Below are positions 1 to 12,371 of a stretch of 64,000 bases of DNA, one piece after another; within the stretch, counting starts at the first letter, position 1, and each line of letters begins with the position of its first letter. The translations under genes were made by a program, and so were the position numbers. The notes beneath the pieces are model-generated. The model searched no databases. It worked only from the letters and a program-made list of their open reading frames with translations, and was not told the origin of the DNA. This stretch comes from Plumapathes pennacea (taxonomy: Eukaryota > Cnidaria > Anthozoa > Antipatharia > Myriopathidae), in assembly GCA_964036295.1 (NCBI GenBank), contig OZ038469.1, positions 8,634,067 through 8,698,066 on the forward strand. Direction: 5' to 3'.

Positions 1-18
1 ACTTTTGTCACTGATTGT
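1..18. repeat. Terminal inverted repeat end of a small foldback element
   Basis: The first bases match the right terminal repeat of the 253-bp foldback element at 12372-12624. The window therefore probably opens at the end of another copy, whose body lies outside. Confidence 0.55.
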
Positions 19-940
19 CTGAGACTACGTGTATCAGTTTATTCGTAATCTATAAGTTTCAGCCGGGAAAGACTTGCACTTTTCTGCTAAATCCGACAAG
101 ATAGGATACCGCATATTATTATATGGTCCCCTTATAAAGAGTTCGCGGTTTGGTTTCTGATTTAATGATTTATAAACATGTAGTCTTCCAAAGGCCAACC
201 GTCACTTTGCGCGGTTTTAATGATGCACAAGGGTGAAGCGGACGCGACGTATTAGACGTAGATTTCATTGAACCTTTTGAATTAAAGTCTGATCGAAGAT
301 TTTATGCGAGATTGTGCTCCTTCCGCAGTTTCAAATTACACAGACAAAAGCAAGGAGACTGAGCCAGAGAAATGTGAGACCTCTGTGGTTACCCGTGAAT
401 AACGTGTGGTGGCCATATTTCACTTTAATACGCAAAATTCCGAGCAAGAACAGAGTTAAACGCTTAGTCGGTTGAAAAGCATGACAAGACACATCACTTG
501 TGCTCACAATGAAAACGATTTGCTGTGAATGTACAGAGATACCACGAGTAACCACGAGTAACCGCTGTGATTATAAACAGTAACAGAGTATTTGTTATGA
601 TCGGTGTGGTTACTTGTGGTTACTCGTGAGAAATCTTTCGTCAGGCCGATTTTCTCGGTTATTGTGTTGGTTTTAAACGTGCTTTTGTCAGCTCGGATAC
701 GTTTCCGGGTACTACAGTATTTTTAAGCAGCAGCGGCTCAGAAAACGAGGAAAGTGTTGCAAGTCTTGGGTAACCGTTTAATTAGCATAAGACAATCGTT
801 ACACGACACGCTAATATCCCACGGGGTTAAGTTAATAACTACGTACGATTGGAATATCGGTTTTTGATCAGTGGAGTTCGTCTTCCTCTGGTATGATTTT
901 GGTGGGTTTTCACAATTAGTTTGTTTTAGAGAATCTTGAT
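19..940. other. Intergenic, no gene recognised
   Basis: No open frame here looks coding. A short motif around ccacgagtaacc is repeated directly near 541-563 and returns inverted near 608-630, giving a weak local foldback. The rest is AT-rich sequence without recognised features. Confidence 0.4.
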
Positions 941-966
941 CCCCGAGTGAAGCGAAGCGAAGTGAG
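941..966 (+). mobile_element. 5' end of STPR-bearing element copy A (split by the palindrome)
   Basis: The ccccgagtgaagcgaag start matches the start of copy D at 28564 and, inverted, the ends of copies B and C near 17770 and 20060. In copy D the sequence runs straight on into the part found here only at 10269. The palindromic insertion at 966-10268 therefore sits inside this repeat. Confidence 0.65.
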
Positions 967-3336
967 TAATATAAATTGTATTACGGGTATTTTGACCCTT
1001 GTGCTGATGTGTGGAAATTTAATAATGGGTGAATTATATATGGGGTTACGGGGGCAATAAACTAGCGAATAGGATTGTGTAAAGAAATTGTGCATGTTAA
1101 TGCGTGATAACATGTTGCAGCGCTAAATACGGTTGGGGTCGGGTTGTTGAACTGTGGGGAACGTGGTAAATGGGCAGAAATCTGGAATTGGTAACCTGTG
1201 GTGCGCACGTGCATTGTGAAACGATGGGAATAGGAGGCGCTGTGACAGAGAAAACCAAGCGAAGAGCGAAAATGAAAGCGGCGAAACGGAGGGATCGGCG
1301 TGTACGTGGAATAAAAACTAATAATATATAACACGGGGGTGGGGCGGGTGGTTGGGGAGAGCGCTCGAAAAAATGTGGTGAACCGATGACCATCATGAGT
1401 GGTTCGTTCGCCGAAGCAACCGTGTTATTCTCGTCAGGGGCATAGTAACGTGGTTGCTCCATGAAGGTGAAAAGTTCCTTCGATGGTACGTGTTTCGAAA
1501 TGGTAGGCGCGCGCCATCCATGCCCGACACGTTCGGCGGTTACGAACTTTTGGCCCTGGCCGAGTTGAGGGTGAGGGAGAAAACCGGGGGTCGATGGTCA
1601 AGAGTTCAACACAGGACGGGGAGGGGGAATAGGAAAAGAAAGTTACCTCGAAATATCCCCGAAGGCCGATACGTTCTCACGGCGTTAAAGCGCTTCGCAA
1701 GGTCCTTCGTGGTTTGCATGGCAAGCAGCGGCAAATGAGGTCGTGACAGGGGCGCGTGGGACGCTAAGTTGCGTTTGGTTTGGGGGGGCGTGTGCTGTTG
1801 TGGCCAATAGGAAGTGCGCACCGATAATTATTAACGATTATGGATGGGGAGGGGGGAGGGGGGGGCGCAGGGGGTTTTTTGGTTCAAGGCATTACGTCAT
1901 CCTGGACGGTGTTGTTCGTATGTGTCCGCAGTGCACACGATCACGGTCAGCGGCAGTGCACACGGTCATGGTCAGCGGCAGTGCACGGACACAACATCTG
2001 GGGCCGCCATCTTGTGTAAGAAAAGACTAATGGAGTTCTGTTCGGTTGAGCCGCTCGTGGGTCTGTTGGTGATCGTATAATTACGAGGAATGACTTGGTT
2101 GACCATTTTGTTCCGGGCAAGTGTAACTGTTCGTTTATGATAGATGGTATTGCGTGCATCGGATTCGTCGTTGAAGCCTTCAGTGTTTGAATGATCGTCG
2201 AGTGAGATTGAGGAGGCCAGTGTTGCTTTTTTGTGGATCGGTTGAATCTTTGTTGACATGTAACATCTCGTTGTGGATGGTAGAACAATAAAGAGGTAAG
2301 ATTTGAAGGGGTTGGTAGAGTTTGAATTTTGTAAATAACGTGCTTTTATTGATGCATAAATCGGTTGTTATAAATGAATTAAGTTGACGATAATAAGTAT
2401 GTACGCATTTGTTTTGCTTATTGGAAGTAGTGGAATATATACAGAATGAAAATGGAAATTACATTGTGGTTTGCTATGTAGAGTGAAAATTTTGTGGGAA
2501 ATTGTGATTTTGCATGGTTGCAGTGAGAATATCACTTGGGAACAAGAGTATTGATTAGATTTGATTTGGAATATTTCTAGTTTGATACAGTGTTAGCTCT
2601 TATTGAGCTCTGGCTGGAATCCACTGGAGCTTGTGGGTTGTTGCGAGATTCTTGTGGGCTGTTCTTGATTTGGGCTTGCATGTTATATTTATGTTGTTGA
2701 ATATGTTGATATTTATGTTGTCTATATCAGGATTTCATTGTGGGAATTTTTGATTATGGTTTCTGTTACAATATTGAAAGAGTATATTTGTTTGGCTTTA
2801 TGAAGAAAGTATCTTATATATAGTGTAGAATGAATGTGGGAATACCATTTGTTGACATGGGAGTAGTTGGAATAGTTCTATTTGGATCCGGTGTTTGCTG
2901 TTGCTTGGCTCTGATTGGGATCCACTTGAGCTTCTGGGTGCTGTGAGGTTTTTGTGGACTTTTCTTGATTTGAACTTGCATCTCACATTTATGGTGTTGG
3001 ATGAATTTTTTCTTTGACTTTCTTGTAAATTGTTTTTCTGTTTTTCCCTTTCTTTTTGTCTTTTTTGGTTAAGTGTTTCTGGTTCTTTAGTTGTTCAGGT
3101 AGGCGGGCTGCTGGTTCACTTGTTTGTGGCTTGGCAGCTGGTTCGATAGATCTGTTTTGTCCAGGCTTGGATTTGGTGCCAATGTGTTGGAGGCAGTGGA
3201 TTGGTTTTTTTCTTCTGGGGCGCGGAGACCTCTTCGAAAGCTTTTTGTGTATATTGTGATGATTGGACTTGGTGGATGTTGCAATGGTACAGATTAGGGA
3301 TGGCTGGTTTATGGTTGGTGGTGTGAGTTATGTTTG
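966..3336 (-). other. 3' region of the left Penelope-like copy, no recognised gene
   Basis: On the minus strand this is the 2.4 kb downstream of the RT stop. Short frames occur but show no known domain; in particular no GIY-YIG endonuclease motif was seen. A roughly 30-bp repeat lies near 1925-1990. The outer 1 kb is GC-richer, with a purine-rich run near 1847-1870. Confidence 0.5.
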
Positions 3337-6019
3337 TTAGTGATCATGAAGTTGGAATCGGCTTTTGACGAGCATGTCTTTGATGTTTTTGTGTTTGGTA
3401 TACGCAGTTAAAGGTTTGTTGGGGAAAAGTTGTTGTAGGGTAGTGTCATCCTGGATTAGTGGCCAGTGTTTCTGTAAAGTCGCTGAGATTGTTGGTTGAT
3501 GTTTGTTGTAGGGAATTATGAAGGGTAGAACCTTCCCTTCTTTGTGTTCCTTTGTAGTTGGTTGGAGAAGTTGTTTTTGAGTATATTGTGTGGCTTTCGT
3601 AAATGTTTTTTGTATCGTAGAGTGGGCGTAGCCTCTTGCTAAGAGTATTTTGTGTAGTCGTTCGAGTTGTTGTTGTAGCTCGTAGTCATTGGTAATGATA
3701 CGTCGGTATCGAAGGGCTTGGCTGTAGATTGTTCCTGTCTTACATGAATGGGGGTGGTGGGAGGAGTTGTGTAGGAGTAGTCCCTTGTCAGTTGGTTTTA
3801 TGTAGAGGGAGGATTCAAGTTTGTAGTCAGGGGTTAGGCGGATGGTCGTGTCGAGAAAGTTGACTGAAGTTTGGGACTGTTCGTGTACAAATTTGATGGT
3901 GGGGTGGGATGAGTTGAGGTGGTCGAGGAAAGTGGGGAGTGTTGTTTTGCCATGCGGCCAGATCATGAAAATGTCGTCAATAAACCGTTTCCATAGGAGA
4001 GGTTGTAGTTGGTTGGGGGCATTTTGTAAAATTTGTTTTTCTAAGGCAGCCATGAACAGATTAGCATAGGAGGGGGCCATTCGTGTCTCCATGGCTGTGC
4101 CTCGGGTTTGTAGGAAGTAGTCGTTGTTGAATGAAAAGTAGTTGTTTTGGAGGATAAATTTGAGGAGGGTTTTAATATCGTCAAGGGGTGGTTGTTGGGG
4201 TTGTGGTGGGACCAGGGAGAGAGCTTCAATAGCTGCTTTGATACCTTCGTCATGGGGGATGTTGGTGTACAGGGAGGTGACGTCGATCGTAACCAGGATT
4301 GTGTCGGGGGGTAGGGGAGTGTTGATGTCAAAAATGATGTTGAGGAAATGTGTTGTATCCTTGATGTAGGATGGGATTTGATGGTTTTAGGAAGTAGTCG
4401 ACAAAGGATGATAGTTTGTCAGTTGGAGAGTCACAGCCAGATATGATTGGTCTACCTGGCATGTTGGGTTTGTGTATTTTGGGTAGTAAATATAGAGGTG
4501 GGGTTCGTGGAGGGTTTTTGGGTAGGAGGTACTTGTGGGTAGTGTAGTCGATTTTGTTGTCAGTTCTCATCTGGTTGATGAATTTGGTAATTTGTGAGGT
4601 GAGGAATGGGATAGGGTTCTGTTGAATTTTGACGTAGTGGGCTGGGTTGTTCAGTTGTCGTTGGGCTTCAGTTATATAGTCTTGGGCTGGCCAGAGGACG
4701 ATTGCGCCACCTTTGTCAGCTGGTTTTATTACAGTATTTGGTAGGGTTTGTAGGGACTTAATGGCAGCTTGTTCGGATGGGCTAAGGCTGGTGGTAGGTT
4801 GGGTTGTGGGGAGGGTTGTTTGTAAGGACTGTCGTACGTTAGCCATGTATTCCAAAAGGTTGGAGTTGTCAGGGTCAGGTGGGTGCCAGTTGCTTTTGGT
4901 TCTGAAGGGATGGGGGTTGTTTGTGGTAAACCGGAAGTTGTAGTTGAGGTACATTTGTCTTCGAAATCGGGAGAAGGAGTTTAGAGTTGTTGTGTTGTTG
5001 GTGGGTGGGGGAGTGGGGATAAATTTGAGACCTTTTTCAAGCAAGGATTTTTGGCTGGGGGTGAGGTTGTGGTTGGTGAGGTTAACAACGTAGTTGTTGT
5101 GAACGTTGGTGTGGTTACGGGAGAGAAGGTATTTTCGTCTTTGGTTTTGTGTTGTTTTGGATTTGCGTCGGTTTCGTTTAAGGGATGGTCGAAGAGTTGA
5201 GATAAGTGATTTTGGATGTTGTTGTTCGTGGACGTTGTTAGGTTTGGATAGTCATTTGCGTTTGGGTATTGGGAAGGTTCGTGGGTTCCTTGTTGGTGTT
5301 TGGTAGGGGTAGCGATGGGTGGGGATTTGTTGGTTGTTAGTAGTTGTGGTTGGCCATGTTTTTGGGTAGTTATGTTGGTTGGTGGGGTTTGGATGAACTA
5401 GGATGTTCATAAGGCTTGGGATTGGTGTGGTTGTATTGTGAGGGACTGTCGCTGTAGGGGTTTTTGGTCTTTTGTTGGGAACGTATGGGGTCTGTGTTCG
5501 TTTTCGTTTTTGTCCTTCTTGTGGATTGTTGATTCGTGGTGGAGCATTGTTGATGGTTTCTTTGGTTGTCAGTTCGTCAGCATGTAGGTGAACTATTTCG
5601 TGGAGTAGATTGAATTGGGGGTTGGTGGAGGGATGGTATTTGTCAGTAATCATTTTGATTTGGTTGTCAAGTTGTTGTATACAAAGTTGGTATTGTTGTT
5701 TAAGTATTTGGCATAGTGAAATGCCAGTAGTCATAAGTAGTTTGTTCCATTGTTTCTGTAGCTCAGGCGAAAGTCGTGTCCTAGTCTCTGCGGTCAGTGT
5801 AAGTCCTTGTGGTGGTTTGCCCGATTTGATGTAAATGTCCATTGCTGTAATTTGTTTCTCGTTTTGTATTTTTTTGCGTGACAGTTCAGTGAGTTGTTTG
5901 TAATCGTCTTTGTTGAGATGGGAAAGTAAGGGTGCGTTGGTTTGGTTTGTGATGGGTTCAGATGTTGCTGGTTGGTTGGGGGGAGGTCCATGTTGTTTGT
6001 GGTCCACGAACAACAACAT
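3337..6019 (-). pseudogene. Penelope-like reverse transcriptase ORF, longer copy, broken
   Basis: The minus-strand reading starts in the unique spacer with a 255-residue N-terminal part rich in Gln, Thr, Asn and Pro. It is stopped by TGA at 5252-5254 and then continues in the same frame. The next part has the Penelope-type ADKGGAIVL block and a YLLPKIHKP...GRPIISGC block. A one-base frame change near 4373-4380 precedes the catalytic part, which has DVTSLYTNIP and then FIDDIF in the YxDD position, and ends just after KNIKDMLVKSRF. In family members that RT tail is normally followed by a GIY-YIG nuclease, which I do not see here. The element would copy RNA into DNA at chromosome ends or nicks; with a stop and a frameshift this copy is probably dead. 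Confidence 0.8.
5234..6001 (-). other. Unique spacer of the palindrome (5' coding part of the element)
   Basis: This is the only single-copy part of the palindrome. It is open on the minus strand and in frame with the RT downstream apart from one TGA. It is therefore best read as the 5' end of the longer element copy, missing from the truncated copy on the plus strand. Confidence 0.7.
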
Positions 6020-7898
6020 CCAAAATCACTTATCTCAACTCTTCGACCATCCCTTAAACGAAACCGACGCAAATCCAAAACAACACAAAACCAAAGACGA
6101 AAATACCTTCTCTCCCGTAACCACACCAACGTTCACAACAACTACGTTGTTAACCTCACCAACCACAACCTCACCCCCAGCCAAAAATCCTTGCTTGAAA
6201 AAGGTCTCAAATTTATCCCCACTCCCCCACCCACCAACAACACAACAACTCTAAACTCCTTCTCCCGATTTCGAAGACAAATGTACCTCAACTACAACTT
6301 CCGGTTTACCACAAACAACCCCCATCCCTTCAGAACCAAAAGCAACTGGCACCCACCTGACCCTGACAACTCCAACCTTTTGGAATACATGGCTAACGTA
6401 CGACAGTCCTTACAAACAACCCTCCCCACAACCCAACCTACCACCAGCCTTAGCCCATCCGAACAAGCTGCCATTAAGTCCCTACAAACCCTACCAAATA
6501 CTGTAATAAAACCAGCTGACAAAGGTGGCGCAATCGTCCTCTGGCCAGCCCAAGACTATATAACTGAAGCCCAACGACAACTGAACAACCCAGCCCACTA
6601 CGTCAAAATTCAACAGAACCCTATCCCATTCCTCACCTCACAAATTACCAAATTCATCAACCAGATGAGAACTGACAACAAAATCGACTACACTACCCAC
6701 AAGTACCTCCTACCCAAAAACCCTCCACGAACCCCACCTCTATATTTACTACCCAAAATACACAAACCCAACATGCCAGGTAGACCAATCATATCTGGCT
6801 GTGACTCTCCAACTGACAAACTATCATCCTTTGTCGACTACTTCCTAAAACCATCAAATCCCATCCTACATCAAGGATACAACACATTTCCTCAACATCA
6901 TTTTTGACATCAACACTCCCCTACCCCCCGACACAATCCTGGTTACGATCGACGTCACCTCCCTGTACACCAACATCCCCCATGACGAAGGTATCAAAGC
7001 AGCTATTGAAGCTCTCTCCCTGGTCCCACCACAACCCCAACAACCACCCCTTGACGATATTAAAACCCTCCTCAAATTTATCCTCCAAAACAACTACTTT
7101 TCATTCAACAACGACTACTTCCTACAAACCCGAGGCACAGCCATGGAGACACGAATGGCCCCCTCCTATGCTAATCTGTTCATGGCTGCCTTAGAAAAAC
7201 AAATTTTACAAAATGCCCCCAACCAACTACAACCTCTCCTATGGAAACGGTTTATTGACGACATTTTCATGATCTGGCCGCATGGCAAAACAACACTCCC
7301 CACTTTCCTCGACCACCTCAACTCATCCCACCCCACCATCAAATTTGTACACGAACAGTCCCAAACTTCAGTCAACTTTCTCGACACGACCATCCGCCTA
7401 ACCCCTGACTACAAACTTGAATCCTCCCTCTACATAAAACCAACTGACAAGGGACTACTCCTACACAACTCCTCCCACCACCCCCATTCATGTAAGACAG
7501 GAACAATCTACAGCCAAGCCCTTCGATACCGACGTATCATTACCAATGACTACGAGCTACAACAACAACTCGAACGACTACACAAAATACTCTTAGCAAG
7601 AGGCTACGCCCACTCTACGATACAAAAAACATTTACGAAAGCCACACAATATACTCAAAAACAACTTCTCCAACCAACTACAAAGGAACACAAAGAAGGG
7701 AAGGTTCTACCCTTCATAATTCCCTACAACAAACATCAACCAACAATCTCAGCGACTTTACAGAAACACTGGCCACTAATCCAGGACGACACTACCCTAC
7801 AACAACTTTTCCCCAACAAACCTTTAACTGCGTATACCAAACACAAAAACATCAAAGACATGCTCGTCAAAAGCCGATTCCAACTTCATGATCACTAA
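6002..7898 (+). pseudogene. Penelope-like reverse transcriptase, 5'-truncated inverted copy
   Basis: This is the near-identical mirror of the left copy, starting abruptly at 6002, so the N-terminal part is missing and the frame upstream is antisense spacer. RT blocks follow in order: ADKGGAIVL near 6516, the catalytic aspartate block DVTSLYTNIP near 6950, and FIDDIF near 7250. The same one-base frame change is present near 6855-6862 as in the left arm. The shared lesion means that it predates the duplication, that the arms are homogenised by conversion, or that it is a programmed frameshift of the family. The reading ends at 7898 with no nuclease domain. Confidence 0.8.
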
Positions 7899-10268
7899 CA
7901 AACATAACTCACACCACCAACCATAAACCAGCCATCCCTAATCTGTACCATTGCAACATCCACCAAGTCCAATCATCACAATATACACAAAAAGCTTTCG
8001 AAGAGGTCTCCGCGCCCCAGAAGAAAAAACCAATCCACTGCCTCCAACACATTGGCACCAAATCCAAGCCTGGACAAAACAGATCTATCGAACCAGCTGC
8101 CAAGCCACAAACAAGTGAACCAGCAGCCCGCCTACCTGAACAACTAAAGAACCAGAAACACTTAACCAAAAAAGACAAAAAGAAAGGGAAAAACAGAAAA
8201 ACAATTTACAAGAAAGTCAAAGAAAAAATTCATCCAACACCATAAATGTGAGATGCAAGTTCAAATCAAGAAAAGTCCACAAAAACCTCACAGCACCCAG
8301 AAGCTCAAGTGGATCCCAATCAGAGCCAAGCAACAGCAAACACCGGATCCAAATAGAACTATTCCAACTACTCCCATATCAACAAATGGTATTCCCACAT
8401 TCATTCTACACTATATATAAGATACTTTCTTCATAAAGCCAAACAAATATACTCTTTCAATATTGTAACAGAAACCATAATCAAAAATTCCCACAATGAA
8501 ATCCTGATATAGACAACATAAATATCAACATATTCAACAACATAAATATAACATGCAAGCCCAAATCAAGAACAGCCCACAAGAATCTCGCAACAACCCA
8601 CAAGCTCCAGTGGATTCCAGCCAGAGCTCAATAAGAGCTAACACTGTATCAAACTAGAAATATTCCAAATCAAATCTAATCAATACTCTTGTTCCCAAGT
8701 GATATTCTCACTGCAACCATGCAAAATCACAATTTCCCACAAAATTTTCACTCTACATAGCAAACCACAATGTAATTTCCATTTTCATTCTGTATATATT
8801 CCACTACTTCCAATAAGCAAAACAAATGCGTACATACTTATTATCGTCAACTTAATTCATTTATAACAACCGATTTATGCATCAATAAAAGCACGTTATT
8901 TACAAAATTCAAACTCTACCAACCCCTTCAAATCTTACCTCTTTATTGTTCTACCATCCACAACGAGATGTTACATGTCAACAAAGATTCAACCGATCCA
9001 CAAAAAAGCAACACTGGCCTCCTCAATCTCACTCGACGATCATTCAAACACTGAAGGCTTCAACGACGAATCCGATGCACGCAATACCATCTATCATAAA
9101 CGAACAGTTACACTTGCCCGGAACAAAATGGTCAACCAAGTCATTCCTCGTAATTATACGATCACCAACAGACCCACGAGCGGCTCAACCGAACAGAACT
9201 CCATTAGTCTTTTCTTACACAAGATGGCGGCCCCAGATGTTGTGTCCGTGCACTGCCGCTGACCATGACCGTGTGCACTGCCGCTGACCGTGATCGTGTG
9301 CACTGCGGACACATACGAACAACACCGTCCAGGATGACGTAATGCCTTGAACCAAAAAACCCCCTGCGCCCCCCCCTCCCCCCTCCCCATCCATAATCGT
9401 TAATAATTATCGGTGCGCACTTCCTATTGGCCACAACAGCACACGCCCCCCCAAACCAAACGCAACTTAGCGTCCCACGCGCCCCTGTCACGACCTCATT
9501 TGCCGCTGCTTGCCATGCAAACCACGAAGGACCTTGTGAAGCGCTTTAACGCCGTGAGAACGTATCGGCCTTCGGGGATATTTCGAGGTAACTTTCTTTT
9601 CCTATTCCCCCTCCCCGTCCTGTGTTGAACTCTTGACCATCGACCCCCGGTTTTCTCCCTCACCCTCAACTCGGCCAGGGCCAAAAGTTCGTAACCGCCG
9701 AACGTGTCGGGCATGGATGGCGCGCGCCTACCATTTCGAAACACGTACCATCGAAGGAACTTTTCACCTTCATGGAGCAACCACGTTACTATGCCCCTGA
9801 CGAGAATAACACGGTTGCTTCGGCGAACGAACCACTCATGATGGTCATCGGTTCACCACATTTTTTCGAGCGCTCTCCCCAACCACCCGCCCCACCCCCG
9901 TGTTATATATTATTAGTTTTTATTCCACGTACACGCCGATCCCTCCGTTTCGCCGCTTTCATTTTCGCTCTTCGCTTGGTTTTCTCTGTCACAGCGCCTC
10001 CTATTCCCATCGTTTCACAACGCACGTGCGCACCACAGGTTACCAATTCCAGATTTCTGCCCATTTACCACGTTCCCCACAGTTCAACAACCCGACCCCA
10101 ACCGTATTTAGCGCTGCAACATGTTATCACGCATTAACATGCACAATTTCTTTACACAATCCTATTCGCTAGTTTATTGCCCCCGTAACCCCATATATAA
10201 TTCACCCATTATTAAATTTCCACACATCAGCACAAGGGTCAAAATACCCGTAATACAATTTATATTAC
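7899..10268 (+). other. 3' region of the right Penelope-like copy, no recognised gene
   Basis: Mirror of 966-3336. Small frames (for example 8946-9287 and 9772-10137) have no recognisable domain and no codon signature I would trust. A roughly 30-bp direct repeat (gtgcactgccgctgacc core) lies at 9248-9310. The outermost bases form a small palindrome around attacgggtat / atacccgtaat. Confidence 0.5.
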
Positions 10269-11630
10269 GTAATAATCACGGCGCTATTGCATTAATATCG
10301 CCTAACTTGGGGACTCCGAGCCTGTCGCCATCTCGAAATTTAACGTTTGTCTGTCAGTCAGTCAGTCAGTCAGTCAGTCTGTCTGTCTGGCGTACGACTT
10401 TAGGCGCGGTTACCCTGCATAACCAATAACAAAGGCCGGATTGATCACGTGTGCACTGTAGTTTTACTCGGAATTTGAGCGAAGCAATTAGATTTGAACG
10501 ATACAACAATATATTGTAGCTGCGTTCACGAAAATGGAAAACTTGAAACACAATAGTCTTGCGAAGCGTGTCTTCAAATAAGAAGGGAACAGGCACGAGC
10601 AAGGCGAAATCGTGAAACGAGCGAACAGCGCTTAATTTGTCTCGAGAAAAGGCGACAATCCTGTTATGATCGACAGCATCATAAACAGAAGCGTGCCGAA
10701 GAAACGGCTCCGCAAAGGGAACAGCGCTTGTAAGCAAATCGGGAGCTTCAGACGCCGTTTTGTGTTAAACTCAGATACTTATTTAGAAAGGACAAGCAAC
10801 AAAGGCTAGTCAGTGAAAATCGAACAATCACCGTGACAAATATATTCTATCCCGTATAGCCTGTAACTTGATCACTTCAAGAATGTATTAAAATCTGTAT
10901 GCTGATCATTTTCCCTCGAAGTATTGTTTTAATACGCTTCTGTCGCCAGTTTCGGTTACCGTACTCGCTCAGAGCAATCGGAACTTGGTGAATGATTTAG
11001 TCAGATGTCTTATTTTTCTGTAATCTGACACGCGGTGATTGCAGCGAGAATCGTTCGCAAGCCTTTAGAAGTATGACTAGGTCTGAAGCCCGTGTGTAAT
11101 TTGAAGTAAACCGTTCAAGTTTTGCTTTGATTCTGGGAGAAATCATGCTGTTTTGAGCGGGTTTACATACAAAACAATTCGAGCCTATTAAATATGCATT
11201 CCCGGGGTCTGGTGCATGCAGTCCAGAGTAAAAACAAATCGCACAGGAAGCCTATTTAATTGTACTGCCCATGAATTCAAAACTGGAAAATCAGTGTTCC
11301 TTTTTTCCGTACTACGACGGCCAAACAAACTTCAAAATTTAAGTACTAAATTTTGAGAACGTGCTTGGCAGACTGTATGAATTAATTTGACGTGCCGACC
11401 GCGGGAAATACGTACTTCGTCACGCAATCGACTCTTTTTTCAACGCAAAAGTATAACACACACCATTCTTTTTCTCCGTCCTTCGCGTGTAGCACTTGAC
11501 TTCGAAGAAAAGATTGAGTCAACATTTCGGCAAAACAAAGGCTACTCTTGTTGGGAATACCAAAGTAAAAGTCCCATCAATGGCAGAGCGAGGGGGTATC
11601 TGCGATTATCGTATTTATAGTAAATAGATA
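10269..11630 (+). mobile_element. STPR-bearing element copy A, main part
   Basis: It begins with taataatcacggcgct, as in copy D at 28591. A run of gtca repeats follows (10353-10388), then a decayed STPR reading frame and a long non-coding tail. The tail is shared, inverted, with copy B as far as 15831. It is non-autonomous in appearance: no transposase or helicase is visible. Animal Helitron-type elements can carry STPR-like repeats, but I cannot see diagnostic termini, so the class is left open. Confidence 0.6.
10534..10850 (+). pseudogene. Decayed STPR-repeat ORF, copy A
   Basis: Starting from the ATG at 10534, the sequence parallels the STPR ORFs of copies B, C and D, including the run encoding CVKLRYLFRKDKQQR. 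Stop codons interrupt it early (taa near 10578, and taa at the end of the repeat block near 10732). It is a relic. Confidence 0.6.
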
Positions 11631-12371
11631 ATACGAACAGAAAACTGTTCATAGTTCTATTTTCAACATAGCAGTGTCACGCTGTCACATCTTTTCCGGC
11701 TTTTAAGTTTAATTGGACTAAAGCCAGGACCCGTTGATGGAACTCAAAAAAACACCGCAGCTATTTCGGCTAAAGTTGCACTATTAGCGGCAATCTCCTT
11801 ACCCGGCTCGCTCTGCTGAGCTTACATCTGTAACCAGATTTGTTTGAACCGTCAAAAGCTCACTTTCGCACACATTTTAAAGTGCTCCGTTACTCAGTTT
11901 TCCGCTGCTCAAACAAAATTACACCTTCACTAATCACTAGTAACAATCGTCATTTTTTACAATGCGACCAAAAAGACCGTGCATCCGACCCTCCGGCTAG
12001 AAACATCATTCGATTACGCGTCTGTGGGCGCCCGCGCGCGGTCAGCGGTATCACATATTTCATATAAAATCCAACCACATACAACTAAGGGCATCTGGTG
12101 GGTCTATACGACACTGTATATGTATTCATAGTAGTTTCTTTTAAAATTGGAACGATATTTACGAGCACATTATGTTATCACACTTGCTTCTCATCTGTTG
12201 GTATTAGTCAAAGCATCAATTGAAACAATTATGCCATGATTTCGGTAGACGTTGAGCGATGTCAATACGTTTTTTGCAGAAGTAAACTTTTACTGAAAAT
12301 TAGCCAAAATCAAGGTCAAAACAGGTTTTTAAAGCATATTTTTTGTTATATTCCTGAATAACCAGTCAAGA
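11631..12371. other. Intergenic, no gene recognised
   Basis: There is no coding frame of note and no obvious repeat, only AT-rich stretches with a GC-rich patch near 11990-12045. Confidence 0.35.

Larger units (their letters stand above)
966..10268. repeat. 9.3-kb palindromic insertion of a Penelope-like element
   Basis: Left arm 966-5233 and right arm 6002-10268 are reverse complements over about 4.27 kb with only scattered differences; paired positions add to about 11,235 throughout. The 768-bp spacer at 5234-6001 is single copy. The host repeat (copy A) resumes exactly at the outer edges, and a short GTAAT at both edges could be a target duplication. This suggests one integration of a ready-made inverted dimer, or an element with a second copy added at its 5' end. 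Confidence 0.85.

Noticed and set aside
9797..9830. CTGACGAG motif like a hammerhead ribozyme core, as known from Penelope-like elements
   Set aside because: The required GAAA partner and flanking stems do not line up, so no ribozyme is called.
9772..10137. A 121-residue frame near the palindrome end (mirror at 1097-1462)
   Set aside because: No domain, no relation to the RT frame and proline-rich composition from C-rich DNA; not supported as a gene.
966..10268. The palindrome as a pure sequencing or assembly artefact
   Set aside because: A unique 768-bp spacer, scattered differences between arms and clean continuation of the host repeat on both sides speak against it, though long reads should confirm.
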